DNA from: Bog-756 sp963756515
GTDB taxonomy: Bacteria > Actinomycetota > Acidimicrobiia > Acidimicrobiales > RAAP-2
Length of the DNA: 64,000 bases
NCBI GenBank assembly: GCA_963756515.1
Contig: CAVWNV010000002.1
Coordinates: forward strand, 372,001 to 436,000
Reading direction: 5' to 3'
Below are positions 17,633 through 26,196 of this stretch, piece by piece. The translations under genes were made by a program, and so were the position numbers. Each line of letters starts with the position of its first letter. The stretch's first letter is position 1. The notes beneath the pieces were generated by a model. That model made no database searches, was not told the DNA's origin, and saw only the letters and a program-made list of their open reading frames with translations.

Positions 17633-17705
17633 GGGGCAGTAGCTCAGTGGTCAGAGCAGGGGACTCATAATCCCTCGGTCGCAGGTTCGATCCCTGCCTG
17701 CCCCA
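17633..17705 (+). tRNA. tRNA with CAT anticodon (Met or lysidine-type Ile)
   Basis: A 73-base cloverleaf: acceptor GGGGCAG/CTGCCCC, D-arm GCTC...GAGC, anticodon stem GGGGA/TCCCT with loop CTCATAA, T-arm GCAGG/CCTGC with loop TTCGATC, and discriminator A. CCA is not encoded. The anticodon arm and T-arm resemble the bacterial Ile2 (CAU, lysidine-modified) tRNA at least as much as elongator Met, so identity is left open. Confidence 0.9.
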
Positions 17706-17750
17706 CTGGACCTGTGTGAAGTCCCCGGGGTGATTCTCGAGGAATCAGTT

Positions 17751-17817
17751 CCGGGTGATGCTTCACAGAGGTCCGGTAAATGCTTGACAGCGTTCCGGTT
17801 GATGCCTGACACCTCGG
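17751..17817. repeat. three 22-bp imperfect tandem repeats after the tRNA
   Basis: Units begin CCGGGTGATGCTTCACAG (17751), CCGGTAAATGCTTGACAG (17773) and CCGGTTGATGCCTGACAC (17795), with a 22-bp period. A related TGTGAAGTCCCCGG lies at 17715. Such repeated ends occur in IS21- and IS481-type insertion sequences. No transposase is present, so this may be a solitary IS end left next to the tRNA. They also precede the 17874 gene, so a regulatory role is possible. Confidence 0.5.
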
Positions 17818-17873
17818 ACCCGCCGGGCCCGGTGACAACGGCAGCAAGACAGTCGATCCGAAAGAGGAGAGCC

Positions 17874-18242
17874 ATGGACATTGAGGAGTTCTACAGCGCG
17901 GACGAGCGTCGTCGGCAGTCGGCGGAGGTCGAGTTGGGCACCAACTGGTTCGATGCCAAGGGGAGTCGGTACGAGCTGAGCTGGGTCGAAGACACCGGCG
18001 AGCTCTACGTGATGCTGGAGCTGGTTCCCGAAGTTGACACGTGGACACCCTTCGGGGACAGCGAGGTCGAGGAGATCCCCGTCGACCGGGTACTGGTCAT
18101 GGTGGTCGGGTACATCCCGACCCTCGACGAGGTGGAGCGGATCCTCTCTGGTTGGCCGACCGAGATGGCGAAGCCCGACGGCATCTCCTGGGTGGCGGAA
18201 CGTCTCCGGTCGAGTGGGGTTCCCGCAGTGGCGCCGTCCTGA
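17874..18242 (+). CDS. uncharacterised acidic protein
   Basis: 122 residues from ATG 17874, which has GAGGAGA six bases upstream; upstream in-frame sequence is the tandem-repeat region. The protein is acidic, without signal or membrane segment, and mixes short beta-type stretches (SRYELSWVEDTGELYVMLEL, VLVMVVGYI) with a C-terminal helix. No family recognised. It is the first of a same-strand run leading to the LLM oxidoreductase, with about 110 bases before the next gene. Confidence 0.6.
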   Translation: MDIEEFYSADERRRQSAEVELGTNWFDAKGSRYELSWVEDTGELYVMLELVPEVDTWTPFGDSEVEEIPVDRVLVMVVGYIPTLDEVERILSGWPTEMAKPDGISWVAERLRSSGVPAVAPS

Positions 18243-18352
18243 CCCACCGGAGCCGGAGGGCCGGGCTCAGCCGCCAATCGCAGCCCGAGCGCCAGTCGCT
18301 GTCCGAGTGCCAGCCGCAGTAGGGTCCGTTCCGGCGTGGGGCCGAGTGAGGA

Positions 18353-18712
18353 GTGATCAGAGGGATGGAATTGGTGATTGACCTTTCCACCGGGGGAGTA
18401 GCCCTCCGGCGCCGTGAGGAGATGCAGCGGTTTTCGGTGCAGGCCATAGCGGCCGACTCCGACGACGAGTCCCTCGATGCCCTGGCCGCCGTTCTCGGCA
18501 CCAACGCCGCCGGCGCCATCGGACCGGACGGCGATGTCCTGGTGCCGGTGGACGTAGTCAGAAGACTGGCCGGCGATGCGGCCGAGGAGGACGGCAGATT
18601 GCTCGATCCCGACTGGGAGTCGGCCTTTGCCGGCATGGTCGACTACGCCGCCTCCAAGGGGTGGACGGCCGAGGACGGCTCCCTCCGGGCCCACGTCGAG
18701 TGGGAGGCCTGA
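18353..18712 (+). CDS. uncharacterised small protein
   Basis: 119 residues; ATG 18365 is an alternative start. Sequence features are a beta-rich start (MELVIDLSTGGVALRRREEM) and an acidic, Ala-rich middle (AADSDDESLDALAAVLGTN) with no membrane segment. The stop lies three bases before the LLM oxidoreductase start, so co-expression is likely. No family recognised. Confidence 0.55.
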   Translation: MIRGMELVIDLSTGGVALRRREEMQRFSVQAIAADSDDESLDALAAVLGTNAAGAIGPDGDVLVPVDVVRRLAGDAAEEDGRLLDPDWESAFAGMVDYAASKGWTAEDGSLRAHVEWEA

Positions 18713-18715
18713 CCC

Positions 18716-19591
18716 ATGCGCTTCTCGTACGCCGAGTCCATGGTCGATCCGGTCCTCTATCTACCGTTGGCCCAGGCCGCCGAGGAGGCCGGCTATGACG
18801 GCATGGTCGTCCCCGACAGCATCTGCTACCCGAAGGAATCCGATTCCACCTACCCGTTCTCGCCCGACCACAGCCGCGAATTCCTCGAGGACAAGCCGTT
18901 CATCGAGCCGTTCTCGCTCATTCCGGCCCTGGGCGTGGTCACCGAGCGCCTCCGGTTCATCACCTTCGTCCTGAAGCTCCCGACCCGACACCCCCTGTTG
19001 GTGGCCAAACAGGCCACCTCGGTGGCCGTCATGACCGGGAACCGGCTGTCCCTCGGGGTGGGCACCAGCCCATGGCCCGAGGACTACGCGCTGGTGGACG
19101 TCCCCTGGGAGGGTCGTGGCCGGCGTATGGACGAAGCGGTGGACATCGTGCGGGGCCTCTCCGCCGGCGGCTACTTCGAGTACCACGGTGAGGTCTACGA
19201 CCTGCCCGCCATCAAGATCAGTCCCACGCCCACCGAGCCGATCCCCATGCTGGTGGGAGGGCACGCCACCCCGGCCCTTCGACGCGCCGCCCGCTGCGAT
19301 GGGTGGCTGCACGGCGGCGGGGACCCCGAGGATCTACCCGGGCTCCTCGATCGGCTGCGACAGCTGCGCGAGGAGGAGGGCACCGCCGATCGTCCTTTCG
19401 AGATCCACGTCATCTCGCTCGACGCCTTCACCGTCGACGGCGTCCGCCGGCTCGAGGAGCAGGGCGTGACCGATGTGATCGTGGGCTTCCGTTGGCCCTA
19501 CGTGGTGGGACCCGACACCGAGGGTCTCCAGTCCAAGCTGGACCATCTCCGCCGCTTCGCCGACGACGTCATCGCGGCGGTGCGGTCGTGA
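18716..19591 (+). CDS. LLM-class (F420-dependent-type) oxidoreductase
   Basis: 291-residue luciferase-like TIM-barrel protein. It begins MRFSYAESM and carries VTERLRFITFVLKLPTRHPL, LVAKQATSVAVMTGNRLSLG and GVGTSPWPEDY, then PIPMLVGGHATPALRRAARC, all typical of F420-dependent LLM oxidoreductases of actinobacteria. It would use reduced F420 (or FMNH2) for hydride transfer to an unknown substrate. The stop overlaps the SnoaL-like gene start (GTGA), implying coupled translation. Cofactor choice is inferred from the family. Confidence 0.9.
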   Translation: MRFSYAESMVDPVLYLPLAQAAEEAGYDGMVVPDSICYPKESDSTYPFSPDHSREFLEDKPFIEPFSLIPALGVVTERLRFITFVLKLPTRHPLLVAKQATSVAVMTGNRLSLGVGTSPWPEDYALVDVPWEGRGRRMDEAVDIVRGLSAGGYFEYHGEVYDLPAIKISPTPTEPIPMLVGGHATPALRRAARCDGWLHGGGDPEDLPGLLDRLRQLREEEGTADRPFEIHVISLDAFTVDGVRRLEEQGVTDVIVGFRWPYVVGPDTEGLQSKLDHLRRFADDVIAAVRS

Positions 19592-19983
19592 CCACGGCCC
19601 GCGAGCTGGGTCAGGCGTCCATGGCTGCCGTCGAGGCGCGCCACCGCGACGCCTGGCTGGCCCTGTTCGCCGAGGACGGCGTGGTGGAGGATCCCATCGG
19701 ACCGTCTGCGTTCGATCCCGAGGGCCGAGGCCATCGCGGGCTGGCGGCCATCGCCAACTTCTACGACACGGTGATCGCCGCCAACGAGTCGATCACCTTC
19801 AGCATCCGCCAGTCCTTCCTGTGCGGGGACGAGGCGGCCAACGTGGGCGTGATCCGTATCACCTTTCCCGGAGGCTCCGCCGTCGAGGTGGACGGGATCT
19901 ACATCTACCGGCGCTCGCCGGACGACAAGATCGCTTCGTTGCGGGCGTTCTGGGAACCGGACCAGATCCGTACGGTCGGCTAA
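19588..19983 (+). CDS. SnoaL-like/ketosteroid-isomerase-fold protein
   Basis: 131 residues from the overlapping GTG 19588. The pattern AVEARHRDAWLALFAEDGVV, then DPIGPS, FYDTVIAANESITF and a final IASLRAFWEPDQIRTV is typical of NTF2-like SnoaL/KSI proteins. It probably binds or isomerises a steroid-like or aromatic substrate. Overlap with the LLM oxidoreductase suggests a shared catabolic or detoxifying step. It is convergent with, and overlaps by four bases, the cyclopropane synthase gene. Confidence 0.85.
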   Translation: MTTARELGQASMAAVEARHRDAWLALFAEDGVVEDPIGPSAFDPEGRGHRGLAAIANFYDTVIAANESITFSIRQSFLCGDEAANVGVIRITFPGGSAVEVDGIYIYRRSPDDKIASLRAFWEPDQIRTVG

Positions 19984-21194
19984 CCCCGGAGGGCCATCGG
20001 CGCCTGCCAGTCGGGCATGGCCATGACCATCTGAACGTCGCTGATGTGTCGCTCGAAGAAGGCCCCGGCGCAATAGCAGAGGTAGAGGTCCCAGACCCTC
20101 TGGAACCGGGCATCGAGGCCGAGCGAGGAGATCTCGTCCCGGTGCGCACCGATGTTCTGGTACCAGCGGTCCAGCGTCTCGACGTAGTGGCGACCGATGT
20201 CCTCCAGGTCCACCACCGCCATCGGGGTCGAGCGCCGCAGGGATCGGCAGATGGCCTCGACGGAAGGCAGGCACCCGCCGGGGAAGATGTATTCGAGCAC
20301 GAAGTCGGTGCCGTTTTTGGCCCGGTCGTAACTCCGATCGTCGACCGTGATGGCTTGGAGGGCCATCAGGCCGTCGTCGCGCAGGAGCGAAGCGCAGGTG
20401 CTGAAGAAGGAGTCGTGTTGGGTCCAGTCGACCGCCTCGATCATCTCGATGGAGACCAACTTGTCGAACGTGCCGGTGAGGTCCCGGTAGTGGCGGTCGA
20501 GAACGGTGACCCGGTCGGAGAGGCCGGCATGGGCCACCCGCTTGGAGGCATACCGGAACTGCGCGTCCGAAATGGTGGTGGTGGTGACGCGACAGCCGTA
20601 GGACGCGGCGGCGTGTACCGCAAAGCCTCCCCATCCGGTCCCGATCTCGATCACGTGGTCGGCGGGCCCAAGGTCGAGTTTGGCGCACAGGCGATCGAGC
20701 TTCACCCGCTGGCCATCGGCCAGGCTCAGGCCGGGGCGGTCGAAGATGGCCGACGAGTACATCATGGTCTCGTCGAGCATGAGCCCGAAGAACTCGTTGG
20801 ACAGGTCGTAGTGGGAGCGGATGTTGCCCCGGTCGGACTCCGGGTCCGGGGATCGGATACGACGGGACCAGTCGGTGGCCCGGCCCCACGCCAGCCCGAC
20901 CCGGTCCTGGAGGGCGGTGACCGGTCGTAGACCGCGGGACAGCACCCGGACCAGTGAGGTGAGGTCATCGCTGTCCCACAGGCCGTCGGCGTAGGTCCGC
21001 CCGAACCCGACCGAGCCCTCGCGGAGGACGATGGCATAGACAGCCGGATCGTGGATGACCATGGTGCCCTCGGGCTGACCGGCACCGAATCGGTGGGTTC
21101 CCTGTCCGTCCACCAGGACCAGCGATCCCCCCCTGATCCGAGACGCCATCAGCCGGAGGAATCGGGCGGCCAGTCGGTCGGCCGCCGCCGTCAC
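19980..21194 (-). CDS. cyclopropane-fatty-acyl-phospholipid synthase family methyltransferase
   Basis: 404 residues from GTG 21194, which overlaps the DUF1365 stop. The SAM site reads HVIEIGTGWGGFAVHAA, preceded by NIRSHYDLSNEFFGLMLDE and MMYSSAIFDRPGLSLAD, the classic CfaB/UfaA signatures. VSIEMIEAV and FVLEYIFPGGCLPSV follow. The enzyme methylates unsaturated acyl chains of phospholipids from SAM at the membrane surface. With the upstream FAD oxidoreductase and DUF1365 genes it forms the conserved operon linked to unusual (cyclopropane, methyl-branched or furan) fatty acids. The exact product is unknown. Confidence 0.93.
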   Translation of the reverse strand: MTAAADRLAARFLRLMASRIRGGSLVLVDGQGTHRFGAGQPEGTMVIHDPAVYAIVLREGSVGFGRTYADGLWDSDDLTSLVRVLSRGLRPVTALQDRVGLAWGRATDWSRRIRSPDPESDRGNIRSHYDLSNEFFGLMLDETMMYSSAIFDRPGLSLADGQRVKLDRLCAKLDLGPADHVIEIGTGWGGFAVHAAASYGCRVTTTTISDAQFRYASKRVAHAGLSDRVTVLDRHYRDLTGTFDKLVSIEMIEAVDWTQHDSFFSTCASLLRDDGLMALQAITVDDRSYDRAKNGTDFVLEYIFPGGCLPSVEAICRSLRRSTPMAVVDLEDIGRHYVETLDRWYQNIGAHRDEISSLGLDARFQRVWDLYLCYCAGAFFERHISDVQMVMAMPDWQAPMALRG

Positions 21195-22021
21195 CCGGGC
21201 ACCGCCGGTACCGGGGCCTCGGCGTCCGGGTGGGGATGGACGGGTACACCCTTCCGTCGCAGGGCCAGTGCCTGTCGGTAGATCGCCCACGACACCCGCA
21301 TGGTCATCAGGGGGTATCGCCACAGGACTCGGCCGAGGGCCCGGTGGTCCGGGTGGCGGCGGTGCAACACCATCGACGCCGAAAACACCCGCTCGCCCTG
21401 GTCCAGATCGTCGACACCGACCACCAGGCGCGGGCCGGGCTCGCCGATCACGAAGCGGTGACTCAGGTCCATGGGCAGGAAGGGCGACACGTGGAGCTCC
21501 TTGGCCACGAGATGGGAACCCGAGCCGGGAAGCACGTAGGCAATGCGTTCGTGCCATGGGGTGTTCGTAACCTCCACCACGGTCTGGGTCACTGAGTGTC
21601 CGCCTCGGTCGAAGCAGTAGTAGATGCTGATGGGATTGAAGAGCCAACCCCAGGTCCGAACCTGAGTCAGCAGGGCGATGGGACCGTCAGGTCGTGCACC
21701 CCCTCGCTGCTCGACCAGGTCGCGGACGGCGGTGTCGAGGGGGACGGTCGGGTCGCCCAGGTAGTCGCGCCGGCGGAAGGACACGGCGTTGGACCGCTCC
21801 TCGGACCACAGCGGGTGGCGGCCGCACACCGCCTCCACCTCGCTGAGGTCGATGAAGGTCATAGCGATCCGGTAGGAGAACCGGTGATCGACCGGTTGGA
21901 ATCGGTGGTGGACGACCGTCCCCTCGTAGATGGCACTGCGCAGGCTGGTTGCAGTGGAGCTGGCGCCGGCCTCTCCGGGCTCGACGGTGGCTGACGACGA
22001 GGGAGTCCCTGTCGTCGTCAC
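21191..22021 (-). CDS. DUF1365 family protein
   Basis: 276 residues from GTG 22021, overlapping the FAD oxidoreductase stop (GTGA). Diagnostic stretches are VVHHRFQPVDHRFSYRIAMT, WGWLFNPISIYYCFD, TNTPWHERIAYVLP and the HVSPFLPMDLSHRF segment. DUF1365 proteins almost always lie between a FAD-dependent amine-oxidase-like protein and a cyclopropane synthase, as here. Their biochemical role is unclear; a lipid-binding or accessory function in fatty-acid modification is proposed. Confidence 0.92.
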   Translation of the reverse strand: MTTTGTPSSSATVEPGEAGASSTATSLRSAIYEGTVVHHRFQPVDHRFSYRIAMTFIDLSEVEAVCGRHPLWSEERSNAVSFRRRDYLGDPTVPLDTAVRDLVEQRGGARPDGPIALLTQVRTWGWLFNPISIYYCFDRGGHSVTQTVVEVTNTPWHERIAYVLPGSGSHLVAKELHVSPFLPMDLSHRFVIGEPGPRLVVGVDDLDQGERVFSASMVLHRRHPDHRALGRVLWRYPLMTMRVSWAIYRQALALRRKGVPVHPHPDAEAPVPAVPG

Positions 22022-23265
22022 AGGCTCTCCCCGGCCAGCCGTCGGCACACGGCGAGCGCGCTCTGGACGCCGTCCTCGTGGAAGCCGAAGCCCCAGTAGG
22101 CGCCACAGAACCAGGTCCGCCGCTGCCCGTTCAGCTCCTCGTGGCGCCGCTGGGCGGCGATGGCGGGGCGGTCGAACACCGGGTGCGCGTAGTCGAACCG
22201 GGCCAGCACCTGCTCGTCCCGGATGACGTCGTCGCGGTTGAGCGTGACCAGGATCTCGTGGGCGGAGTCGATACCCTGCAGGCTACGCAATCGGTAGGTC
22301 AACGTCGCCTGATCGGGCTGGTCGGTCAGCCGGTGGTAGTTCCAGCTGGCCCAGGCCCTTCGGTTCCTCGGGAGGAGCCGGGCGTCGGTGTGGAGCGTGG
22401 CCCGGTTGGCCTGGAACCGGATGGCGCCCAGCACCTCGCGCTCCTGGGGCGAGGGATCCGACAGCAGATTCAGGGCCTGATCGCTGTGGGTGGCCACCAC
22501 CACGTGGTCGAACCGCTCCGGCCCGGCCTCGGACTGGAGTTCCACCCCGTCGTCCCGGCGGCTGATCTTCGATACCGGCGAGGCCAGTCGCAACTCACGG
22601 CCCAGCGGCCTGGCGATGGCCTCGACGTACCGTCGTGAGCCACCGACCACGGTCCGCCACGAAGGTTGGTCGCCGTAGCGCAGGAGGCCGTGGTTGTCGA
22701 AGAAGCGGGCAAAGGTGACGGCCGGCATGTCGAGGAACGTGGCGGGGTCGGCGGACCAGATGGACGATCCCAGGGGCACCAGGTACCACTCGGCGAAGCG
22801 GGAGGAGAACCGGCCCGACGCCAGCAGGTCGGCCAGCGAGAGTTCGGGCTCCTCCGACGACACGAGCAGTGCCCGGGCGGCGCGGTTGAAACGCACCACG
22901 TCCGCCAGCATGCGCAGGAAGGCCGGACGCACCGCGTTGCGACGCTGGGCGAACAGGGTCGTCAGCGAGGTGCCGCGCCACTCGATCCCGCTGTCGTCGT
23001 CCGAGACGCTGAAACTCATGTCGCTGGCCTTGGTGGCCACGCCCAGAGACTCGAAGAGACGCACCAGACCGGGGTAGTTCCGGTCGTTGTAGACGAGGAA
23101 CCCCGTGTCCACATCGTGCGTCTCGTCGGCCAGATCCACCCGAACAGTGTGGGCATGGCCCCCGGGCCGCTCGTCGGCCTCGAACACGGTCACGTGGTGA
23201 CTCCGTCCGAGGACGTGGGCGCAGACGAGGCCGGAGACACCGGAGCCCACGATGGCAATCCTCAT
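22018..23265 (-). CDS. FAD-dependent oxidoreductase (amine-oxidase-like)
   Basis: 415 residues beginning at ATG 23265 with the dinucleotide-binding motif RIAIVGSGVSGLVCAHVLG, then FEADERPGGHAHTV and DTGFLVYNDRNYPGL. The C-terminal FAD-contact region reads TWFCGAYWGFGFHEDGVQSA. This is the first gene of the three-gene lipid-modification operon. In related bacteria this protein is thought to dehydrogenate or saturate acyl chains. It is divergent from the SRPBCC-SDR gene with a 142-bp promoter region between. Confidence 0.92.
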   Translation of the reverse strand: MRIAIVGSGVSGLVCAHVLGRSHHVTVFEADERPGGHAHTVRVDLADETHDVDTGFLVYNDRNYPGLVRLFESLGVATKASDMSFSVSDDDSGIEWRGTSLTTLFAQRRNAVRPAFLRMLADVVRFNRAARALLVSSEEPELSLADLLASGRFSSRFAEWYLVPLGSSIWSADPATFLDMPAVTFARFFDNHGLLRYGDQPSWRTVVGGSRRYVEAIARPLGRELRLASPVSKISRRDDGVELQSEAGPERFDHVVVATHSDQALNLLSDPSPQEREVLGAIRFQANRATLHTDARLLPRNRRAWASWNYHRLTDQPDQATLTYRLRSLQGIDSAHEILVTLNRDDVIRDEQVLARFDYAHPVFDRPAIAAQRRHEELNGQRRTWFCGAYWGFGFHEDGVQSALAVCRRLAGESL

Positions 23266-23407
23266 CGGTTCGGCAGCTCCTCGGTCGATCGTCGGTTCCG
23301 ACACCCGTATTCGGAGCGGCGGCCATGTCTGGATGATCTCATGCGGGGATCGTCCCGGTAGGTTTTGGGGTGGGCCGGCGCCATCGAGGCCCAGGAGAGG
23401 ACGGCCC

Positions 23408-24862
23408 ATGGCCCGGTACCGCGGAACAGTCGTGTCGGAGCGGTCGGTGGAGGAGACGTTCGACTACCTGGCCGAGTTCTCCAATGCCGCCGAATGGGAC
23501 CCAGGCGTGGATCGGGCCGAAAGGCTCGACGAGGGACCGGTGGGGGTGGGAACCGCCTTCCGCCTGGGTGTGAGGGTCGGTGGCCGGGTCACGCCGCTCG
23601 ACTACCGCGTGGTGGCCCATGACCGTCCCAGTCGCGTCGTGCTGCTCGGCGAGAGCAACACCATCCGCTCAGAGGACACCATCACGGTGGTGCCCAGGCC
23701 GGGGGGCGGTTCGGTCCTCACCTACGACGCCGACCTCCGGCTGCTCGGTGGCCTGTCCGTGTTCAACCCGGTGCTGTCGGCGCCGTTCCGGCGGATCGGG
23801 GACCGGGGTCTGGCCGGGCTCCGGCGGGTCCTGTCGGGCCAGGCCGACCCGGTGCCGGACGCACCGCCGGCGGGGGCCTTGGCCGCACGGGTGGTCGACG
23901 AGGTCCTGGAGGGCACGGTGGTGGGCAGCTTCAGTTCCATCGGGCCCGAGGTCAGGAGCCGAATGGCCGGGTGGCGGGCCCTCCCCCGCATGGAGGGAAA
24001 GGTGGCCCTGGTCACCGGCGCCACTTCTGGCCTGGGTCTGGCCACCGCAGTGGGGGTGGGTCGCCTCGGTGCCACGGTCCGGTTCGTAGCCCGAAGCCGT
24101 GAGCGGGCCGAGCAGGCCGTGCTCACCATCAGAGAGGCGGCCCCCGGTGTCGACGTCGACTTCTTCGTGGCCGACCTGGGCCGACTCGAGGAGGTCCGGG
24201 CCCTGGCCGGCCAGTTCCGGTCGGCGCACGATCGGCTCGATGTGCTGGTCCACAACGCCGGCGCCCTGTCCCGGCAGTTCACCACCAACGGGGCCGGCAT
24301 CGAGGTCACCGTGGCCACCCAGCTGGTGGCCCCGTTCCTGCTCACCGGCCTGCTGCTCGAACCCCTTCGGGCATCGGTGCCGGCCCGGGTGATCCAGGTC
24401 TCGTCGGGCGGCATGTACACCCAGCGGTTCGACCTCGATGACTTGGAGATGGGACCGGACGGGTACGACGGCACGGTGGCCTATGCCCGGGTCAAGCGGG
24501 CCCAGCTCGTCCTGATGCACGAGTGGGTCCGGCGCCTGGACCGGTCGGGGCTGCTGTTCCACGCCATGCACCCCGGGTGGGCCGACACCCCCGGTATCCG
24601 GTCCGGCCTTCCCGGGTTCGCTCGTGCCATGGGTCCGCTGTTGCGCACGCCGGAGCAGGGCGCCGACACAGCCCTATGGCTGGCCTCGGCGCCCGTGTCG
24701 GTCATCGACAACGGGCGGTTCTGGCTGGACCGCCGTCCCCGGTGGGAGCACAAGGTGCCGTGGACCCGGCTGTCCGAGGACGAGTTCGTCCGGGCCGGGT
24801 CGGACCTCTGGTCGTGGTGCGCCGGGCCAAGCGGATGGGACGGAGTGGCCCCGGCACCTTGA
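23408..24862 (+). CDS. SRPBCC domain fused to short-chain dehydrogenase
   Basis: 484 residues from ATG 23408 (AGGAGAGGA six bases upstream). Residues 1-145 are an SRPBCC/polyketide-cyclase-like domain (SVEETFDYLAEFSNAAEWDP, then TYDADLRLLGG). From about residue 195 comes a full Rossmann SDR: VTGATSGLGLATAVG, VHNAGALSR, QVSSGGMY and YARVKRAQ (Ser-Tyr-Lys), closest to retinol-dehydrogenase/DHRS12-like SDRs. The fusion suggests that the first domain presents a hydrophobic substrate to the dehydrogenase. Divergent from the fatty-acid operon, it may be part of the same lipid pathway. Confidence 0.88.
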   Translation: MARYRGTVVSERSVEETFDYLAEFSNAAEWDPGVDRAERLDEGPVGVGTAFRLGVRVGGRVTPLDYRVVAHDRPSRVVLLGESNTIRSEDTITVVPRPGGGSVLTYDADLRLLGGLSVFNPVLSAPFRRIGDRGLAGLRRVLSGQADPVPDAPPAGALAARVVDEVLEGTVVGSFSSIGPEVRSRMAGWRALPRMEGKVALVTGATSGLGLATAVGVGRLGATVRFVARSRERAEQAVLTIREAAPGVDVDFFVADLGRLEEVRALAGQFRSAHDRLDVLVHNAGALSRQFTTNGAGIEVTVATQLVAPFLLTGLLLEPLRASVPARVIQVSSGGMYTQRFDLDDLEMGPDGYDGTVAYARVKRAQLVLMHEWVRRLDRSGLLFHAMHPGWADTPGIRSGLPGFARAMGPLLRTPEQGADTALWLASAPVSVIDNGRFWLDRRPRWEHKVPWTRLSEDEFVRAGSDLWSWCAGPSGWDGVAPAP

Positions 24863-24873
24863 TGTCGGGCCGG

Positions 24874-25986
24874 TCACTCCCAGCCGGCGAAGCCGTACTG
24901 CTGGTGGGGCCCCATCACCGCGCACTCGAACATGCCGTAGCCGACACGACCCTCATAGGTGAACCGGGCCGCATACTCGGTCAGCGCCCAGGTGGTGTAC
25001 GACGGATCGGCCGGCGGTACCGTCTGGCCCTGGACGACCAGCTCTCCCTGGTACATCCCGTGCTTCCAGTCCGGCTCGAGCCCGTAGCCACTACCCAGCA
25101 GGAGCGGGAAGGCCAGCAGGGTCTCGACGTCGACCTCGGCCGTCTTCTCCCCGTGGGCCCCGAAGTAGGTCAGGGTGGCACCGGTGACCGTGCGGGTCCC
25201 GGGAGCGAAGCGCAGCGAGTGCTCAGGCCGGCCCAGCCACTCGGGCTCACGTCCGGAGCCGATCGGGAAGACCCGGTGCGCGTCCTGCATGATCCGCTCG
25301 CCGCTCGGCCGTTCCTGCACGATGGTGACCAGGGCATGGTCGTCGAAGCGCACCGGGGCGTAGATCCAGAAGAAACCACCCTCGGTGTCGGTGGCCCGAA
25401 TGCCGGGGGGTTCGGGCTCGCCAACCGGGCGCACACCCCACGATCGGTCGCGGGACCCCCAGTACCGGTCGGGCGTGAGCCGGACCTCTCGGTCTCCGAC
25501 CTTCAGTGTTCCGCTCCACGAGCCGACCTGGGCGAATCGGGTGGAGTCGAAGGTCACCCGGGTGAACTGACGGTCGAAATGCCTCGACTCGAGGAGGGCC
25601 TCGGAGAAACCGTCGTAGACGGCGTCGAGCTCGATGCCCCATTCATTGGGCTCCACCACGACCCGGACCTGTTCGAGACCTCTGATCACCTCCACCCGGA
25701 TCGGACCCACCGAGGCGTCCATGCGATCGGCCCCCAGGGTCCGGGACGAGCGCACCACGCGGTGCTCGTCACCCCAGAGCACCGACACGAAGGCGTCGGC
25801 CACACTGAGGTTCGGGTACTGGCCGATGCCGATGACCGCGAACAGCTCGTCGTCGGTGCCGTGCACCCCGTCGGCGCCGTGGATGTTGAAGTAGTAGCGA
25901 TCGTAGAAGTTGCGGTCCGACGTCCCCACGAAGCGCATGGGCTCGGAGATCTGGTGGACCGGGTAGTCGTCAAGCGGTGAGAGCAT
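24874..25986 (-). CDS. uncharacterised 370-aa protein, possibly lipocalin-like
   Basis: 370 residues from an ATG with GAGGAG upstream. It is rich in beta strands and aromatic residues, with no signal peptide. Motifs include NFYDRYYFNIHG near the N-terminus, YWGSRDRSWGVRPVGEP in the middle and GYGMFECAVMGP at the end. The RDRSWGVR stretch recalls AttH/CrtC-like (hydroxyneurosporene synthase) double lipocalins; similar actinobacterial proteins lie near lipid and steroid genes. That relationship is a guess from motif shape. Convergent with the SDR gene. Confidence 0.6.
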   Translation of the reverse strand: MLSPLDDYPVHQISEPMRFVGTSDRNFYDRYYFNIHGADGVHGTDDELFAVIGIGQYPNLSVADAFVSVLWGDEHRVVRSSRTLGADRMDASVGPIRVEVIRGLEQVRVVVEPNEWGIELDAVYDGFSEALLESRHFDRQFTRVTFDSTRFAQVGSWSGTLKVGDREVRLTPDRYWGSRDRSWGVRPVGEPEPPGIRATDTEGGFFWIYAPVRFDDHALVTIVQERPSGERIMQDAHRVFPIGSGREPEWLGRPEHSLRFAPGTRTVTGATLTYFGAHGEKTAEVDVETLLAFPLLLGSGYGLEPDWKHGMYQGELVVQGQTVPPADPSYTTWALTEYAARFTYEGRVGYGMFECAVMGPHQQYGFAGWE

Positions 25987-26196
25987 CGACGCTCCTCGAG
26001 GTCGGGGCGCGCTGGGCGTCGTTGACGGCCCGTTCGGCGCACGGCTGGCCTGGGGAGCGTAGCGAGGATCGGGGCGATGGGGCGGTGGGGTCGGCCGCGG
26101 GCTGGCAATTTCCGCCAGCGGTACGCCTTCCGGTCCTCTCCCCGTCGTGGAGCGATCGGACTGGCGTGCCGGTCCGATTCGAACCAGGGAGGGCCC

